Shown here: positions 33,950 to 42,878 of the stretch, in pieces
How positions within the stretch are numbered: the stretch's first letter is position 1
How the letters are laid out: each line of letters opens with the position of its first letter
Assembly (NCBI RefSeq): GCF_005860805.1
Contig: NZ_VCEJ01000005.1
Span: 682,001 to 746,000 of the forward strand
Direction of reading: 5' to 3'
From: Dyadobacter luticola
GTDB lineage: Bacteria; Bacteroidota; Bacteroidia; Cytophagales; Spirosomataceae
Length of the DNA: 64,000 bases
Made by a program: the position numbers and the translations under genes
Notes under the pieces: model-generated
Seen by the model: the letters and a program-made list of their open reading frames with translations, nothing else
Told to the model about the DNA's origin: nothing
Databases searched by the model: none

Positions 33950-35500
33950 CTATTTTCTCTTATTTTTCATTCTCAGATAGATGCCGTTTGTCCATCCAAA
34001 ACCCTCCTGGATCTCATATTCTCCGCCGCCTGCCGTCAGGTTTGTATCCGAAACGTTATATTTTTCAAGCATTTTGCCCGAATGTCTGAATTCCTTTTCA
34101 ATCAGCCCAAGCCACTCGGCACAGAGTTCATTGGCGGTCCGGTGGAAGTTATAATTTCTCAAACCCTTATAAGCGATCCACTGCAAAGGCGCCCAGCCAT
34201 TTGGCGCGTCCCACTGCTGGCCAGTTTTAATGGTAGTGGTCAGCAGCCCGCCCGATTTCAGGAAATTCAGCCGGATATATGCCCTTACATAATGTGAGTT
34301 GGACTTGGAAGCCAGTTTAAAAAACAGCGGAAACGTGCCTGCCAAAGTAATCGCTTTCGTGAAATCCTGTTTTTTAAAATCATAATCCATGTAAAAATGC
34401 CGCGATGCGTCCCAAAAATAAGTCTCAATCGCGGCGGCCCGGCTTCTGGCTTTTTCATCGTAAATCCGGTGCATGTGCAGCGAATCACTCAGCAGGTAAC
34501 CTTCCGCCAATGTCTGCTCCAAATGGTACATCAGACAGTTCAGGTCGATGGGGATAATGTCGGTCGTGTGGATGGAGGTAAAATCCGTTTCATCGGAAAA
34601 CCAGCGGCTGCTGAAATCCCAGCCCGATTCGGCTGCGGCGCGTATGTGTCTGTAAACCAAGTCAGGTGTGGTACCGAATTTTTCGAATGCAGCTGTCGCC
34701 AGCTCCACATCTTCGCGGTATGATTCAGGCCGCGGAACTGCCTTATCGTCCCAGTAGCGGTTCAAAACTGCGCCATCGGGTAAGTAAACAATTCTCCGGT
34801 AAGCAGTAAAGGGCTCCGGCTCGCTGGAACCGGCGTCCATCCAGTAATCGTATTCTTTTTGCAGCTGGGGCAAATATTTTTTCAAAACTTTCTTCCCCTC
34901 CATTTCACTGTAAATCCGCACCATTAAAGAAAAAAATGGTGGCTGCGAGCGGCTGAGGTAATATGTGCGGTTGGCAGTAGGTATGAAACCAAATTTATCG
35001 ATCAGGTAAGCAAAGTTGCTGACCATGTTTTCGATCAAATCCACCCGTCCGGATTCTTTCAGGCCGAGCATTGTAAAATAGCTGTCCCAATAATAAATTT
35101 CCCGAAACCGGCCACCCGGTACCACATAAGGAAAAGGCAGCGGGATCAGCGAGCCGCCGCGTTCCTGGCTCTCCGGCTGGCGGGTGAGCACATTCCATAA
35201 CCTCTTAATGTGCTCGGCAGGTGACATGCTCATATCCGTCTGAAAATGAGAAACAATGTGCGTAGGCTGCCTGAAATATTTTTCAACGAAAGCAGAAATG
35301 TCAAAACCCGGCTCGTCCTTTTCGCGGTGGTAACATTCAATGATCAGGAGCGGGTCTTCGAGCGGGATAGCGTCGGCAAATGTTTTGGAATCCTTAAAAA
35401 TATGGCTATTCTGGACATCTTTGAAAAGCGATCCAAACAATTCTTCCGGCGAAGCATGCGCCTGACCGTAGGTATAAGAAGGGGCAACAAATCCGTACAA
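33950..35500 (-). CDS. Trehalase (glycoside hydrolase family 37)
   Basis: A 516-residue enzyme hydrolysing trehalose to two glucose units. Trehalase signature 1, PGGRFREIYYWDSYF, is near residues 127-141 and signature 2, QWDAPNGWAPLQW, near 436-448; the acid and base residues of GH37 lie around DAGSSEPEP and QEGFGWTNG. No signal peptide is visible after the TTG start at 35500 (MYGFVAPSYTYGQ), so it looks cytosolic like TreF. The next Met is near residue 90, inside conserved sequence, which supports the TTG. Some exported homologues are longer at the N-terminus; here the frame closes upstream. Confidence 0.93.
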   Translation of the reverse strand: MYGFVAPSYTYGQAHASPEELFGSLFKDVQNSHIFKDSKTFADAIPLEDPLLIIECYHREKDEPGFDISAFVEKYFRQPTHIVSHFQTDMSMSPAEHIKRLWNVLTRQPESQERGGSLIPLPFPYVVPGGRFREIYYWDSYFTMLGLKESGRVDLIENMVSNFAYLIDKFGFIPTANRTYYLSRSQPPFFSLMVRIYSEMEGKKVLKKYLPQLQKEYDYWMDAGSSEPEPFTAYRRIVYLPDGAVLNRYWDDKAVPRPESYREDVELATAAFEKFGTTPDLVYRHIRAAAESGWDFSSRWFSDETDFTSIHTTDIIPIDLNCLMYHLEQTLAEGYLLSDSLHMHRIYDEKARSRAAAIETYFWDASRHFYMDYDFKKQDFTKAITLAGTFPLFFKLASKSNSHYVRAYIRLNFLKSGGLLTTTIKTGQQWDAPNGWAPLQWIAYKGLRNYNFHRTANELCAEWLGLIEKEFRHSGKMLEKYNVSDTNLTAGGGEYEIQEGFGWTNGIYLRMKNKRK

Positions 35501-35597
35501 ATTAACCTGATATTAAAGGGTGCTGAACATTAGCATAGCAACAATATAGCAAAGATAGGCCAGCTCATGCCACTCCAAAACAGAATTTAACCGATAA

Positions 35598-35629
35598 TTT
35601 GCATTTTCCGGCGTCCGCCCTTAATATTG
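35598..35629 (+). promoter_or_regulatory. Promoter for the SAM riboswitch-metX unit
   Basis: TTTG (35598-35601), a 20-base spacer, then TAATATTG (35622-35629), one mismatch from TAnnTTTG. This is the best-spaced Bacteroidota-type promoter in the window and sits about 30 bases before the aptamer. Confidence 0.55.
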
Positions 35630-35660
35630 CACCATCAAGTCAATTGCTTCACCGAATGCG

Positions 35661-35775
35661 ATTGATTTATAAAGAAGAGGCGAGAGAATGGGCTCAATGA
35701 ACCTCTGGCAACCTGCTACCAATTGGAGAAAGGTGCTAATTCCCACCTAAAATTTTTAGGAGATATAAAATCAAT
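35661..35775 (+). ncRNA. SAM-I (S-box) riboswitch
   Basis: The segment carries the SAM-I core: AAAGAAGAGGCGAGAGAATG, then GGCTCAATGAACCTCTGGCA followed by ACC, and AAGGTGCTAATTCCCACC. The closing P1 helix is ATTGATTTATA (35661-35671) with TATAAAATCAAT (35764-35775), one bulged A. It lies directly upstream of metX, a methionine synthesis gene, as expected. No U-tract hairpin follows the aptamer. Between 35776 and 35855 there are mutually exclusive hairpins, CTTAC/GTAAG (35785-35808) and AGCC/GGCT (35807-35818), plus GCAC/GTGC (35827-35845) close to the ATG, so translational control seems more likely than termination. Confidence 0.93.
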
Positions 35776-35855
35776 TCGCGAGTACTTACTGTTAGAAATT
35801 TCCGTAAGCCGAATGGCTTTAATCTCGCACCATCTAACATTGTGCAAGGGCACTT

Positions 35856-36908
35856 ATGCAACCCGAACAGAAAACATTCAAGTATCCATACGCCTATTCC
35901 CTGGAAATGGGGGGCGAACTGCCTGGTTTTGAGCTATCGTACACCACTTACGGAGAAAGAAATGCAGACGAAAGCAACATTGTCTGGGTGTGTCACGCGC
36001 TCACCGGCAATTCCAATGCGGCCGAGTGGTGGGACGGGCTTGTAGGCGAAGGCAAATATTTCGATCCGGCCAAGCATTTCATTGTTTGTGTCAATGTGCT
36101 GGGCTCTGCGTATGGTTCTACCGGTCCTTTATCTGTTAATCCAAAGACACAAAAACCCTATTTTCGCGAATTCCCGGTGGTTACCGTCCGTGATGTAGTG
36201 GGGGCGATGGATCTGCTGCGGCAGGAACTGGCAATCAGGAAAATCAAGATCTGCATTGGCGGCTCGCTGGGCGGCCAGCAGGCGCTGGAATGGGCCGTGG
36301 AGGTTCCTGATGCATTTGAAGAACTGGTTTTGATCGCGTCCAACGCGCTGCATTCTCCCTGGGGAATTGCATTCAATGAATCTCAGAGAATGGCGATCGA
36401 GGCGGACCCAACATTTAAAGACGATCACGCCGAAGCCGGACAAATGGGGATGCGGGCGGCGCGTTCTATCGCCTTGCTTTCTTACCGGAATTACGATACC
36501 TACAATTTTACCCAGGCCAGGGATAATCCGGATCAGATTGACGATTTCCGTGCATCTTCTTACCAGCAATACCAGGGAGATAAGTTCGTGAAGCGTTTCA
36601 ATGCGTACTCTTATTGGGTTTTATCCAAAATCATGGACTCGCATAATGTAGGCCGTAACCGGGGCGGGATTGTGCATGCTTTGGGTTTGGTCAAAGCAAA
36701 AACATTGGTGCTTGGCATCAAATCCGACTTACTATTTCCACTTTCCGAGCAACAATTCCTGGCCCGCCACATTCCCGACGCGGTTTTTCAGGAAATCGAT
36801 TCGCTGTACGGCCACGACGGATTTTTGATCGAATATAAACAACTCAATAAAGTGATACAGGCCTGGCAGGAAACCAACGGCCAGTTACAAAAAGCGAAGA
36901 TCAGCTAA
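35856..36908 (+). CDS. metX: Homoserine O-acetyltransferase
   Basis: A 350-residue alpha/beta hydrolase that activates homoserine (acetyl- or succinyl-CoA) in methionine synthesis. The oxyanion and nucleophile elbow is GGSLGGQQALEW (Ser about 140), with the opening YTTYGERNAD and CHALTGNSNA region, NVLGSAYGSTGP near 87, and the catalytic Asp/His in KSDLLFPLSEQ and GHDGFLIE (about 327). The ATG at 35856 follows the SAM-I riboswitch by 80 bases, so high S-adenosylmethionine should shut it down. The acyl donor cannot be read reliably from sequence. It ends at a strong shared terminator. Confidence 0.96.
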   Translation: MQPEQKTFKYPYAYSLEMGGELPGFELSYTTYGERNADESNIVWVCHALTGNSNAAEWWDGLVGEGKYFDPAKHFIVCVNVLGSAYGSTGPLSVNPKTQKPYFREFPVVTVRDVVGAMDLLRQELAIRKIKICIGGSLGGQQALEWAVEVPDAFEELVLIASNALHSPWGIAFNESQRMAIEADPTFKDDHAEAGQMGMRAARSIALLSYRNYDTYNFTQARDNPDQIDDFRASSYQQYQGDKFVKRFNAYSYWVLSKIMDSHNVGRNRGGIVHALGLVKAKTLVLGIKSDLLFPLSEQQFLARHIPDAVFQEIDSLYGHDGFLIEYKQLNKVIQAWQETNGQLQKAKIS

Positions 36909-36910
36909 AC

Positions 36911-36944
36911 AAAAAATGTCAGCCCAACCGAGCTGACATTTTTT
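36911..36944. terminator. Bidirectional terminator between metX and the phosphodiesterase gene
   Basis: AAAAAATGTCAGC (36911-36923) / GCTGACATTTTTT (36932-36944), a perfect 13-bp stem with an 8-base loop, placed between convergent genes. A-run and T-run let it act both ways. Confidence 0.85.
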
Positions 36945-36963
36945 GTGTTGAATTTTAGTGCAT

Positions 36964-37734
36964 TCACTTGGAAAGGCTTAGCAGCAATTCCGGCTCGTTG
37001 GTCGTGATATAATCCACATTTTTTTCTAAAAACCATTTCAATGTATCTTCATCATTGACGGTCCAGGTGTTGGTGGTCAATTTTTTATCACGCATCTGCT
37101 GAATGTATTCTTCCTTTCTTTTGAAAATACTGAAATGATAGTCAATGCCATCCAGACCTGCAGCGGCGATTTCATCAGGCGTCTTGTCGCCATTCAAATA
37201 TTCTACGTGCGCTTTCGGATCCAGCTCTTTTACTTTCAGACAAACATCAAAATCAAAAGCAATGTAATCGGTGATCTTGGTCACTTGTAGCTTTTTTACC
37301 ATTTCTACGCACTTGGTAGTCAGCGCCATCGACCTTTCTTTACCCATCGACGAAGTTTTGATTTCCAGGATCAGACGGGTTTTTTTCTGTTTCGCACCTG
37401 CTTTCAGGTAAGCTTCCAATGTTGGCAGCGCCTCGCCATTTTCCAGTTTGATCTGCGAAAGCTCCGCAGAATTTGTTTTTTCAATGTGGGTACCTTTGAT
37501 TGCGTGATCGTGATGAACATATAATACTGAATCGGCCGACATATGCACGTCAAACTCACTGCCGTAACAGCCCAGCTTGATCGCATGTTCGAGGGCTCCG
37601 ATTGAATTTTCAGTCGCGCCGGTATTTTTCCACGCGCCACGGTGCGCGATTACTTTATTGTGTTTTTGGGCCATGGACGAGGATACTGCAAGAAAAATGA
37701 ACGTGACCGCAATGATAATTGAATGTGTTTTCAT
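36964..37734 (-). CDS. Exported glycerophosphodiester phosphodiesterase
   Basis: A 256-residue GDPD-family TIM-barrel enzyme. The signal peptide is IIIAVTFIFLAVSSSMAQ. The GDPD opening VIAHRGAWKNTGATENS supplies the catalytic His and metal Glu, followed by YGSEFDVHMSADSVLYVHHD (second His and metal ligands), and LILEIKT near 117. It probably releases glycerol phosphate from phospholipid headgroups in the periplasm. A 17-bp perfect palindrome lies 68 bases upstream of the start. It converges on metX through the shared terminator. Confidence 0.92.
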   Translation of the reverse strand: MKTHSIIIAVTFIFLAVSSSMAQKHNKVIAHRGAWKNTGATENSIGALEHAIKLGCYGSEFDVHMSADSVLYVHHDHAIKGTHIEKTNSAELSQIKLENGEALPTLEAYLKAGAKQKKTRLILEIKTSSMGKERSMALTTKCVEMVKKLQVTKITDYIAFDFDVCLKVKELDPKAHVEYLNGDKTPDEIAAAGLDGIDYHFSIFKRKEEYIQQMRDKKLTTNTWTVNDEDTLKWFLEKNVDYITTNEPELLLSLSK

Positions 37735-37801
37735 GTACTTGAATTCGGAAATGTATTGAGATTAATGTGCCGCGAAAATATTACATCCCTGCGAGAGTAA
37801 A

Positions 37802-37818
37802 GTTAACCCAGGGTTAAC
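37802..37818. promoter_or_regulatory. Perfect 17-bp palindrome upstream of the phosphodiesterase gene
   Basis: GTTAACCC (37802-37809), central A, GGGTTAAC (37811-37818). It sits between the membrane-protein stop and the phosphodiesterase start on the same strand, without a T-tract, so it looks like an operator rather than a terminator. Confidence 0.5.
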
Positions 37819-37846
37819 AACGTGGCAGCGCACTTTTTTACTAACA

Positions 37847-39322
37847 TTACCTGCTTTCGCGGGCGAGATATCTGGCATAAAAGGAATCTTTTTTGCCCAG
37901 ATACTGATCGGCCTCTTTCGGGTTGCTCGCTTCTTGGAACAATGCCTGGTAGGTGTTCGGATATTTATCAATGCGCATCGGCTCAAAGGGGAATTTGTCC
38001 GGAAAAGCATTGGATACCAGCACATTCGTTTTCAAAGCCCGGAAAATATGCCCGACGGGAATCAACATACTCAACGCAAAAATTCCGACCACAACATTAT
38101 AATAAAGGTTCTTTTTCCAGCGGCCGGTTTGATATAAGGTATGCAGCGAGCGCACGATTGTAAAAAGCAAAATAGCCAGCAGCGGATTGTAACCCCTTAC
38201 AAACCAGTCGTTCCAATGTCCGATCCGGTACAGGGATATCAGCAGGAATAACCCCATCACACACCAGGTAAACCACCGCGGAATGAGGTTATCGACGTTT
38301 TTCAGGTTTTTGATAATGATAAAAATCAGGATTAAATCAACAATCACGCCAAAAAAGTATTCGGCGAAAATCTCACCCACCGGCTCAAATTGCCAGATAA
38401 ATCCGTTGACAGGCAAGCTGTCGGAAGAGCGCAGGAAAATGAATATGGGTAAAAAAGCTAACCCGGCCACAATCAGTGGAATGCAGGTTTTGAGGGAAAA
38501 AAGGTCCTTCCAGTTTCCAAAACATTTGTTGATAAAAATCATGGAAAACAGCAGCACGAAAACGATCGAAGGAAAAATGGCCCACATGAAACAAAGCGTA
38601 ATCGGGAAGAAGCTATCCTGCACCCGGTTTTTGATAAAGCTATCGGAAACCAAAATCGAGGACACCAGCAAAATTGGGATCACCTGGCTGGTAACCCACA
38701 AAGACTGGTCAAAAAGCGACCAGATTTCGAGGTAGAATGTGGCAATGTGGTAGGAGTAACTTGTCGCAATCTGATAAAATGTCACTTTCACCAAATGTCC
38801 CACGCCACCAAGCATTAAAAAGAAGAAGATCAGACGCTTATGTTTCTTTAATAAAATAAAAAGCCATTGAAGTACAAGCCAGTAACCGAGCACCGCCCAA
38901 AATAGCAGGGCAGGAATGGAAATATGGCCAACCAATTTTGAAATACCTGCGGGGATCAGGAAAAACCCGAAATAATAACAGGCATATCGCTGTTTATCAG
39001 CAAAATAAGTCGGCCAGGGGTTTCTGTACAAATCATGAAATTTGGCATTGTGCGCGAAATAATCGGCGATCTGGTAGCTCAAACCACCCATGCCCGTACA
39101 AAATGTCCAGAATGCGGCAGCGGCGAGTAACCACCCGAGGGTTGCTACATTAATCCGATGTTCCTCAGCCTCAGGCCCTTTTTTGAACTGAATGTAAAAA
39201 AGACAGGCGAAGCACAGGACGACTGGGATGCTGATATGCGGTCGGAACCAGGCCAAAGCAAAGACGATATTCGGCGCCAGAAGGTACCCCAGACTGCAAT
39301 TTCTGAGCGTAGCAATGTTCAT
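37847..39322 (-). CDS. Polytopic membrane protein of unknown function
   Basis: A 491-residue protein with about 11-12 hydrophobic segments, including VVLCFACLFYIQF, LGWLLAAAAFWTFCTGMG, IPILLVSSILVSD, WCVMGLFLLISLY and LLAILLFTIVRSL. I do not recognise the family. A loop after the second pair (NPWPTYFADKQRYACYYFGF, about 108-127) and the overall layout resemble polyprenyl-linked glycosyltransferases of the GT-C type, but no DxD or similar metal motif is convincing in the first loop. The C-terminal 45 residues are soluble and charged. It stands alone on the minus strand. Confidence 0.75.
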   Translation of the reverse strand: MNIATLRNCSLGYLLAPNIVFALAWFRPHISIPVVLCFACLFYIQFKKGPEAEEHRINVATLGWLLAAAAFWTFCTGMGGLSYQIADYFAHNAKFHDLYRNPWPTYFADKQRYACYYFGFFLIPAGISKLVGHISIPALLFWAVLGYWLVLQWLFILLKKHKRLIFFFLMLGGVGHLVKVTFYQIATSYSYHIATFYLEIWSLFDQSLWVTSQVIPILLVSSILVSDSFIKNRVQDSFFPITLCFMWAIFPSIVFVLLFSMIFINKCFGNWKDLFSLKTCIPLIVAGLAFLPIFIFLRSSDSLPVNGFIWQFEPVGEIFAEYFFGVIVDLILIFIIIKNLKNVDNLIPRWFTWCVMGLFLLISLYRIGHWNDWFVRGYNPLLAILLFTIVRSLHTLYQTGRWKKNLYYNVVVGIFALSMLIPVGHIFRALKTNVLVSNAFPDKFPFEPMRIDKYPNTYQALFQEASNPKEADQYLGKKDSFYARYLARESR

Positions 39323-39370
39323 CGCAAATTTGTTTCACTGGTTTAAGTAGTAAGTGAACAAAAGTAGCAA

Positions 39371-41674
39371 TTATTGGTGGGGCCGGACCTGGATGACCAC
39401 AAATTTGGAAGTTGGCGTATTGCTCTTTTCCGCGACGCTGTTAATCGGCACCAGCACATTGGTTTCCGGAAAATAGGTAGCCGAGCTGCCTTCCGGGATC
39501 GGGTATTCGACAATGACAAAGCCGCGGGCTACCCGCTCCGTCCCATCAAAATGATTGGTCAGATCCACCAGATCGCCATTTTTCAGGTTTCGTTTTGCAA
39601 TGTCTTTTTCATTCATCAAAATTACCCGCCGCTCATTGTAAATCCCGCGGTAGCGATCATTGAGGCCATAAATGGTAGTATTAAACTGGTCGTGGCTGCG
39701 GATCGTCATCATTACTAGTTCGTCGCCTGATATTTCCGGCTTATACAATTCCGCAACATTGAACTGCGCCTTTTTAGTAGTTGTATCAAAAGTCCCTTCC
39801 CGCGAACCATTGGGTAAATAGAACCCGCCAGGCTCTCTAACCCGCTGATTGTAAGATTCGAAACCGGGAATGGTGCGCTCAATATCGGCGCGGATCACGT
39901 CGTAATTCAGGTATCTGTCCCAGTCAATCTGGCTGCGTTTGCCCAATGTTGCCTTTGCCAGCCTGCAAATAATTTCGGGCTCGCTCAGCAAATGTTCGGA
40001 AATAGGCGGTAAAACGCCGCGGGACATCTGCACTACGCCCATCGAATTTTCGCAGGAAATAAATTGGTCTTCGCGGTTGGTCATGTCCACATCGCTCCTG
40101 CCGAGGCATGGAAGAATGATCGCTTCCTGGCCGTGTACCAGGTGACTGCGGTTTAGTTTTGTAGAAACGTGGACGGTTAACTTACATTTGGTCAATGCTT
40201 CTGCCGTAAACTGGGTATCTGGCGTAGCGGAAAGAAAATTGCCGCCCATCGCAAAAAACACTTTCGCTTTGCCCTGGTGCATTGCTTTGATAGATTCGAC
40301 CACATCAAATCCGTGTTTCCTAGGCGGCGCAAAATGGAAATTCCGTTCAATGTCATCGAGGAATTTGTCCGAAGGTTTTTCAAAAATGCCCATCGTACGG
40401 TCGCCCTGCACATTACTATGCCCGCGAACCGGGCAGGTACCCGCGCCAGGCTTGCCGATACTGCCCTTCAAAAGCAGCAGATTGACGATTTCCTTGATGG
40501 TATCTACCGCATTTTTATGCTGCGTCAGGCCCATCGCCCAGCAGGTGATGATCTTGTTTTTAGTTGCCAAGACCCGCACCGTTTCCTGAATTTTGGTAAA
40601 AGGCACGCCGCTGATCTGCGCCAGTTCTTCCGCGTCAAAAGTTTTGATATGCTCGATCAATGCATCATATCCCTCCGTTTTTTCACGAATAAAATCATGG
40701 TCAAAAACGGCACCCGGATTTTTCAGTTCCTCTTTTAAAAGCAGGATTTCGATGGCTTTGAGCAGGGCCATATCCCCATTGATTTTCACCTGAAGAAAAA
40801 TATCAGTCAGTGCAGAATTGATGCCGAGGACGCCGGAAACCTTCTGCGGATTGTTGAAACCCATCAAACCGGTTTCAGGCAGGGGATTAATAGAAATGAT
40901 TGTCGCGCCATTTGCCTTCGCTTTTTGCAGCGCAGTCATCATCCGCGGATGGTTGGTACCCGGATTTTGACCCAGGATCATGATCACCTCGGCTTTGTAA
41001 AAATCGTCCAAGGTTACCGATCCTTTCCCGATCCCCACCGATTCCGTCAATGCTACGCCGCTGCTTTCGTGGCACATATTGCTGCAATCGGGCAGGTTAT
41101 TAGTGCCAAATTCGCGGACGAAAAGCTGGTAAAGGAACGCCGCCTCATTGCTCGTGCGTCCCGAGGTATAAAATATCGCTTCATCGGGGGAGGGAAGTGC
41201 ATTGAGCGCCAAACCGATCTTAGCGAAAGCCGCATTCCACTTAATTGGCTGATAATGTGTGCCGCCCGCCGGCAGGAACATGGGTTGCGCGATGCGGCCC
41301 TTGCTTCCGATTTCATAATCCGACAGTTTTCCCAAATCTTGCACGGAGTTTTGCGAGAAAAATTCGGGCGTCAGCTTTTTCAGCGTAGCTTCCTCGGCCA
41401 CAGCCCGTGCGCCGTTTTCACAATATTCCGCAATGCCGGAGCGCTCGTCGTCCGGATCGGGCCAGGCACAGCTAGGACAGTCAAATCCACCTTTTTTATT
41501 GAGGTTAAAAAGCGCTTTCATGCCTCTTGTGAGGCCGGCCTCTTCGATGGTTTTTTCGAAACTGGAAACAACCGCAGGAACCCCGGCCGCTACTTTTTTA
41601 ATGTTTCCTTTTTTTAGTCCTGTAAGTTTTTCAGGGTTTTCCGAGCCCGGTACAATTTGAGGTTGCTCTTCCAT
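39371..41674 (-). CDS. FdhF/YdeP-family molybdopterin oxidoreductase
   Basis: A 767-residue molybdopterin enzyme related to formate dehydrogenase H and YdeP. The N-terminal region has DCPSCAWPDP (C66 and C69) and a third Cys in AEYCENGA, fewer than the four needed for a standard iron-sulfur site. NMCHESSG near 200 marks the active-site region, followed by LGQNPGTNHPRM and later CPVRGHSNVQGDRTMG. The C-terminal molybdopterin dinucleotide-binding domain includes MTIRSHDQFNTTIYG. It is the last gene of a mobA-like/fdhD/DUF7009 operon, which supplies its cofactor. The physiological substrate is unknown; formate is not certain. Confidence 0.92.
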   Translation of the reverse strand: MEEQPQIVPGSENPEKLTGLKKGNIKKVAAGVPAVVSSFEKTIEEAGLTRGMKALFNLNKKGGFDCPSCAWPDPDDERSGIAEYCENGARAVAEEATLKKLTPEFFSQNSVQDLGKLSDYEIGSKGRIAQPMFLPAGGTHYQPIKWNAAFAKIGLALNALPSPDEAIFYTSGRTSNEAAFLYQLFVREFGTNNLPDCSNMCHESSGVALTESVGIGKGSVTLDDFYKAEVIMILGQNPGTNHPRMMTALQKAKANGATIISINPLPETGLMGFNNPQKVSGVLGINSALTDIFLQVKINGDMALLKAIEILLLKEELKNPGAVFDHDFIREKTEGYDALIEHIKTFDAEELAQISGVPFTKIQETVRVLATKNKIITCWAMGLTQHKNAVDTIKEIVNLLLLKGSIGKPGAGTCPVRGHSNVQGDRTMGIFEKPSDKFLDDIERNFHFAPPRKHGFDVVESIKAMHQGKAKVFFAMGGNFLSATPDTQFTAEALTKCKLTVHVSTKLNRSHLVHGQEAIILPCLGRSDVDMTNREDQFISCENSMGVVQMSRGVLPPISEHLLSEPEIICRLAKATLGKRSQIDWDRYLNYDVIRADIERTIPGFESYNQRVREPGGFYLPNGSREGTFDTTTKKAQFNVAELYKPEISGDELVMMTIRSHDQFNTTIYGLNDRYRGIYNERRVILMNEKDIAKRNLKNGDLVDLTNHFDGTERVARGFVIVEYPIPEGSSATYFPETNVLVPINSVAEKSNTPTSKFVVIQVRPHQ

Positions 41675-41676
41675 GG

Positions 41677-42045
41677 TTAGCAGGTTTGTTTCGGGTTTTC
41701 GTAGTTATCCGACTGATCTTCAAGCACATTATCCAGACATTTGAAGTCTTTTTCCAATAATAGATACAATTTCTGATCGCCGTCGAGCTGAATATGATGA
41801 TCAATGCCTGTCACATTATTTTCCGGCCAGTCGGCGATGAATGTGGCTGGTACCGATAAGGTTATGAGGCAATTTTCAAAAGAGGCAGATAAATTTTCTG
41901 TATTTGAGTCACTTTTAATTTCATAGGAAAACCTGCCCTGTGGAAACAAGGTTTTTTCCGTCACTATGCCTTCGTCCCGCAACTTTTCTACCTCGGGCTT
42001 TTTCAATCTAAACCTCACCGAATTTCCCGAAATCCTTATTTTCAT
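41677..42045 (-). CDS. DUF7009-type protein of the formate-dehydrogenase cassette
   Basis: A 122-residue soluble protein. It begins MKIRISGNSVRFRLKKPEVE and keeps the pattern I recall for DUF7009, a small beta-rich protein found beside fdhD and FdhF-type genes in Bacteroidota. ATG overlaps the fdhD stop by four bases and its own stop lies two bases from the oxidoreductase start, so it is translationally coupled on both sides. A role in maturation or as a small subunit of the oxidoreductase is inferred from this context only. The family name is from memory. Confidence 0.75.
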   Translation of the reverse strand: MKIRISGNSVRFRLKKPEVEKLRDEGIVTEKTLFPQGRFSYEIKSDSNTENLSASFENCLITLSVPATFIADWPENNVTGIDHHIQLDGDQKLYLLLEKDFKCLDNVLEDQSDNYENPKQTC

Positions 42046-42875
42046 ATCTCCTGAATGCGGTCAAAACCGCTGTAAACGTTGAATTTGTCCTTTTTTAAAA
42101 AGCCGATCAGCGTGATCCCGCTTTCTTCGGCCAGCTGCACCGCCAGGCTCGACGGCGCCCCAATAGCAGCTACTATTTGAATGCCAGCCATGGATGCTTT
42201 TTGTATGAGCTCAAAACTGGCGCGGCCGCTCAGCAGCAATATATGTTGGGATAGCGGTACCAAACCCGCTGTCAATGTCGCACCGATCAGTTTGTCCAAT
42301 GCATTATGGCGGCCTACATCCTCGCGCAGCAGCAAAAAATCGCCATTTTGATCAAAAATCGAAGATGCATGGAGCCCGCCGGTCGTTTCGAAAATGTCCT
42401 GACGCTGCGCAATCTGTTTTTCCAGTTTAAATAAAATATGCCGGTCAATGCTGATCGGTTTATCAAAATGAAGATAATTCGAAGCCGTTTTAATCGCATC
42501 CACACTCGCTTTTCCACAGACCCCACAGCTGGAAGTAGTGTAAAAATTCCTTTCAAGCGAACCCAACTTTGGTTCAAAAGAAGAGTCTAATGTTACTACT
42601 ACCGTATTTTCCCTGAAAACCGGCAGCGTCACTTTTTCGATCTGTGCGGCATGCTGAATTATCCCTTCCGTAAACAAAAAACCGACCGCCAGTTCTTCAT
42701 CATTTCCCGGCGTACGCATCGTGACAGAAATGGCCTTTTCCGTTTTCCCCCCGTCAATGTAATATGCAATCCTGATTTCAAGCGGCTCTTCCACAGCCAG
42801 TTGGTCGTCGATACCTACGGAATTCGTGGCGTTCACGCGCTTGATAAAATGTTGGGTAACCGGATTTGCGTTCAT
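42042..42875 (-). CDS. fdhD: Formate dehydrogenase accessory sulfurtransferase FdhD
   Basis: A 277-residue protein that passes sulfur to the molybdenum cofactor of formate dehydrogenase-type enzymes. Hallmarks: NDEELAVGFLFTEGII near 59-74, the paired cysteines in TTSSCGVCGKAS (about 113-124), and EDVGRHNALDKLIG (about 195-208) with SGRASFELIQKA following. It is coupled to the DUF7009 gene by a 4-base overlap and starts 3 bases after the mobA-like stop, consistent with one transcript serving the FdhF/YdeP enzyme. Confidence 0.95.
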   Translation of the reverse strand: MNANPVTQHFIKRVNATNSVGIDDQLAVEEPLEIRIAYYIDGGKTEKAISVTMRTPGNDEELAVGFLFTEGIIQHAAQIEKVTLPVFRENTVVVTLDSSFEPKLGSLERNFYTTSSCGVCGKASVDAIKTASNYLHFDKPISIDRHILFKLEKQIAQRQDIFETTGGLHASSIFDQNGDFLLLREDVGRHNALDKLIGATLTAGLVPLSQHILLLSGRASFELIQKASMAGIQIVAAIGAPSSLAVQLAEESGITLIGFLKKDKFNVYSGFDRIQEI

Positions 42876-42878
42876 TTT

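Noticed and set aside
40925..41617. 230-codon open frame antisense to the FdhF/YdeP gene
   Set aside because: The sense frame carries clear molybdopterin-enzyme motifs; the antisense frame shows none.
39371..41674. Calling the molybdo-enzyme a formate dehydrogenase
   Set aside because: YdeP-type members share the architecture and the substrate cannot be told from the motifs, so a neutral family name is used.
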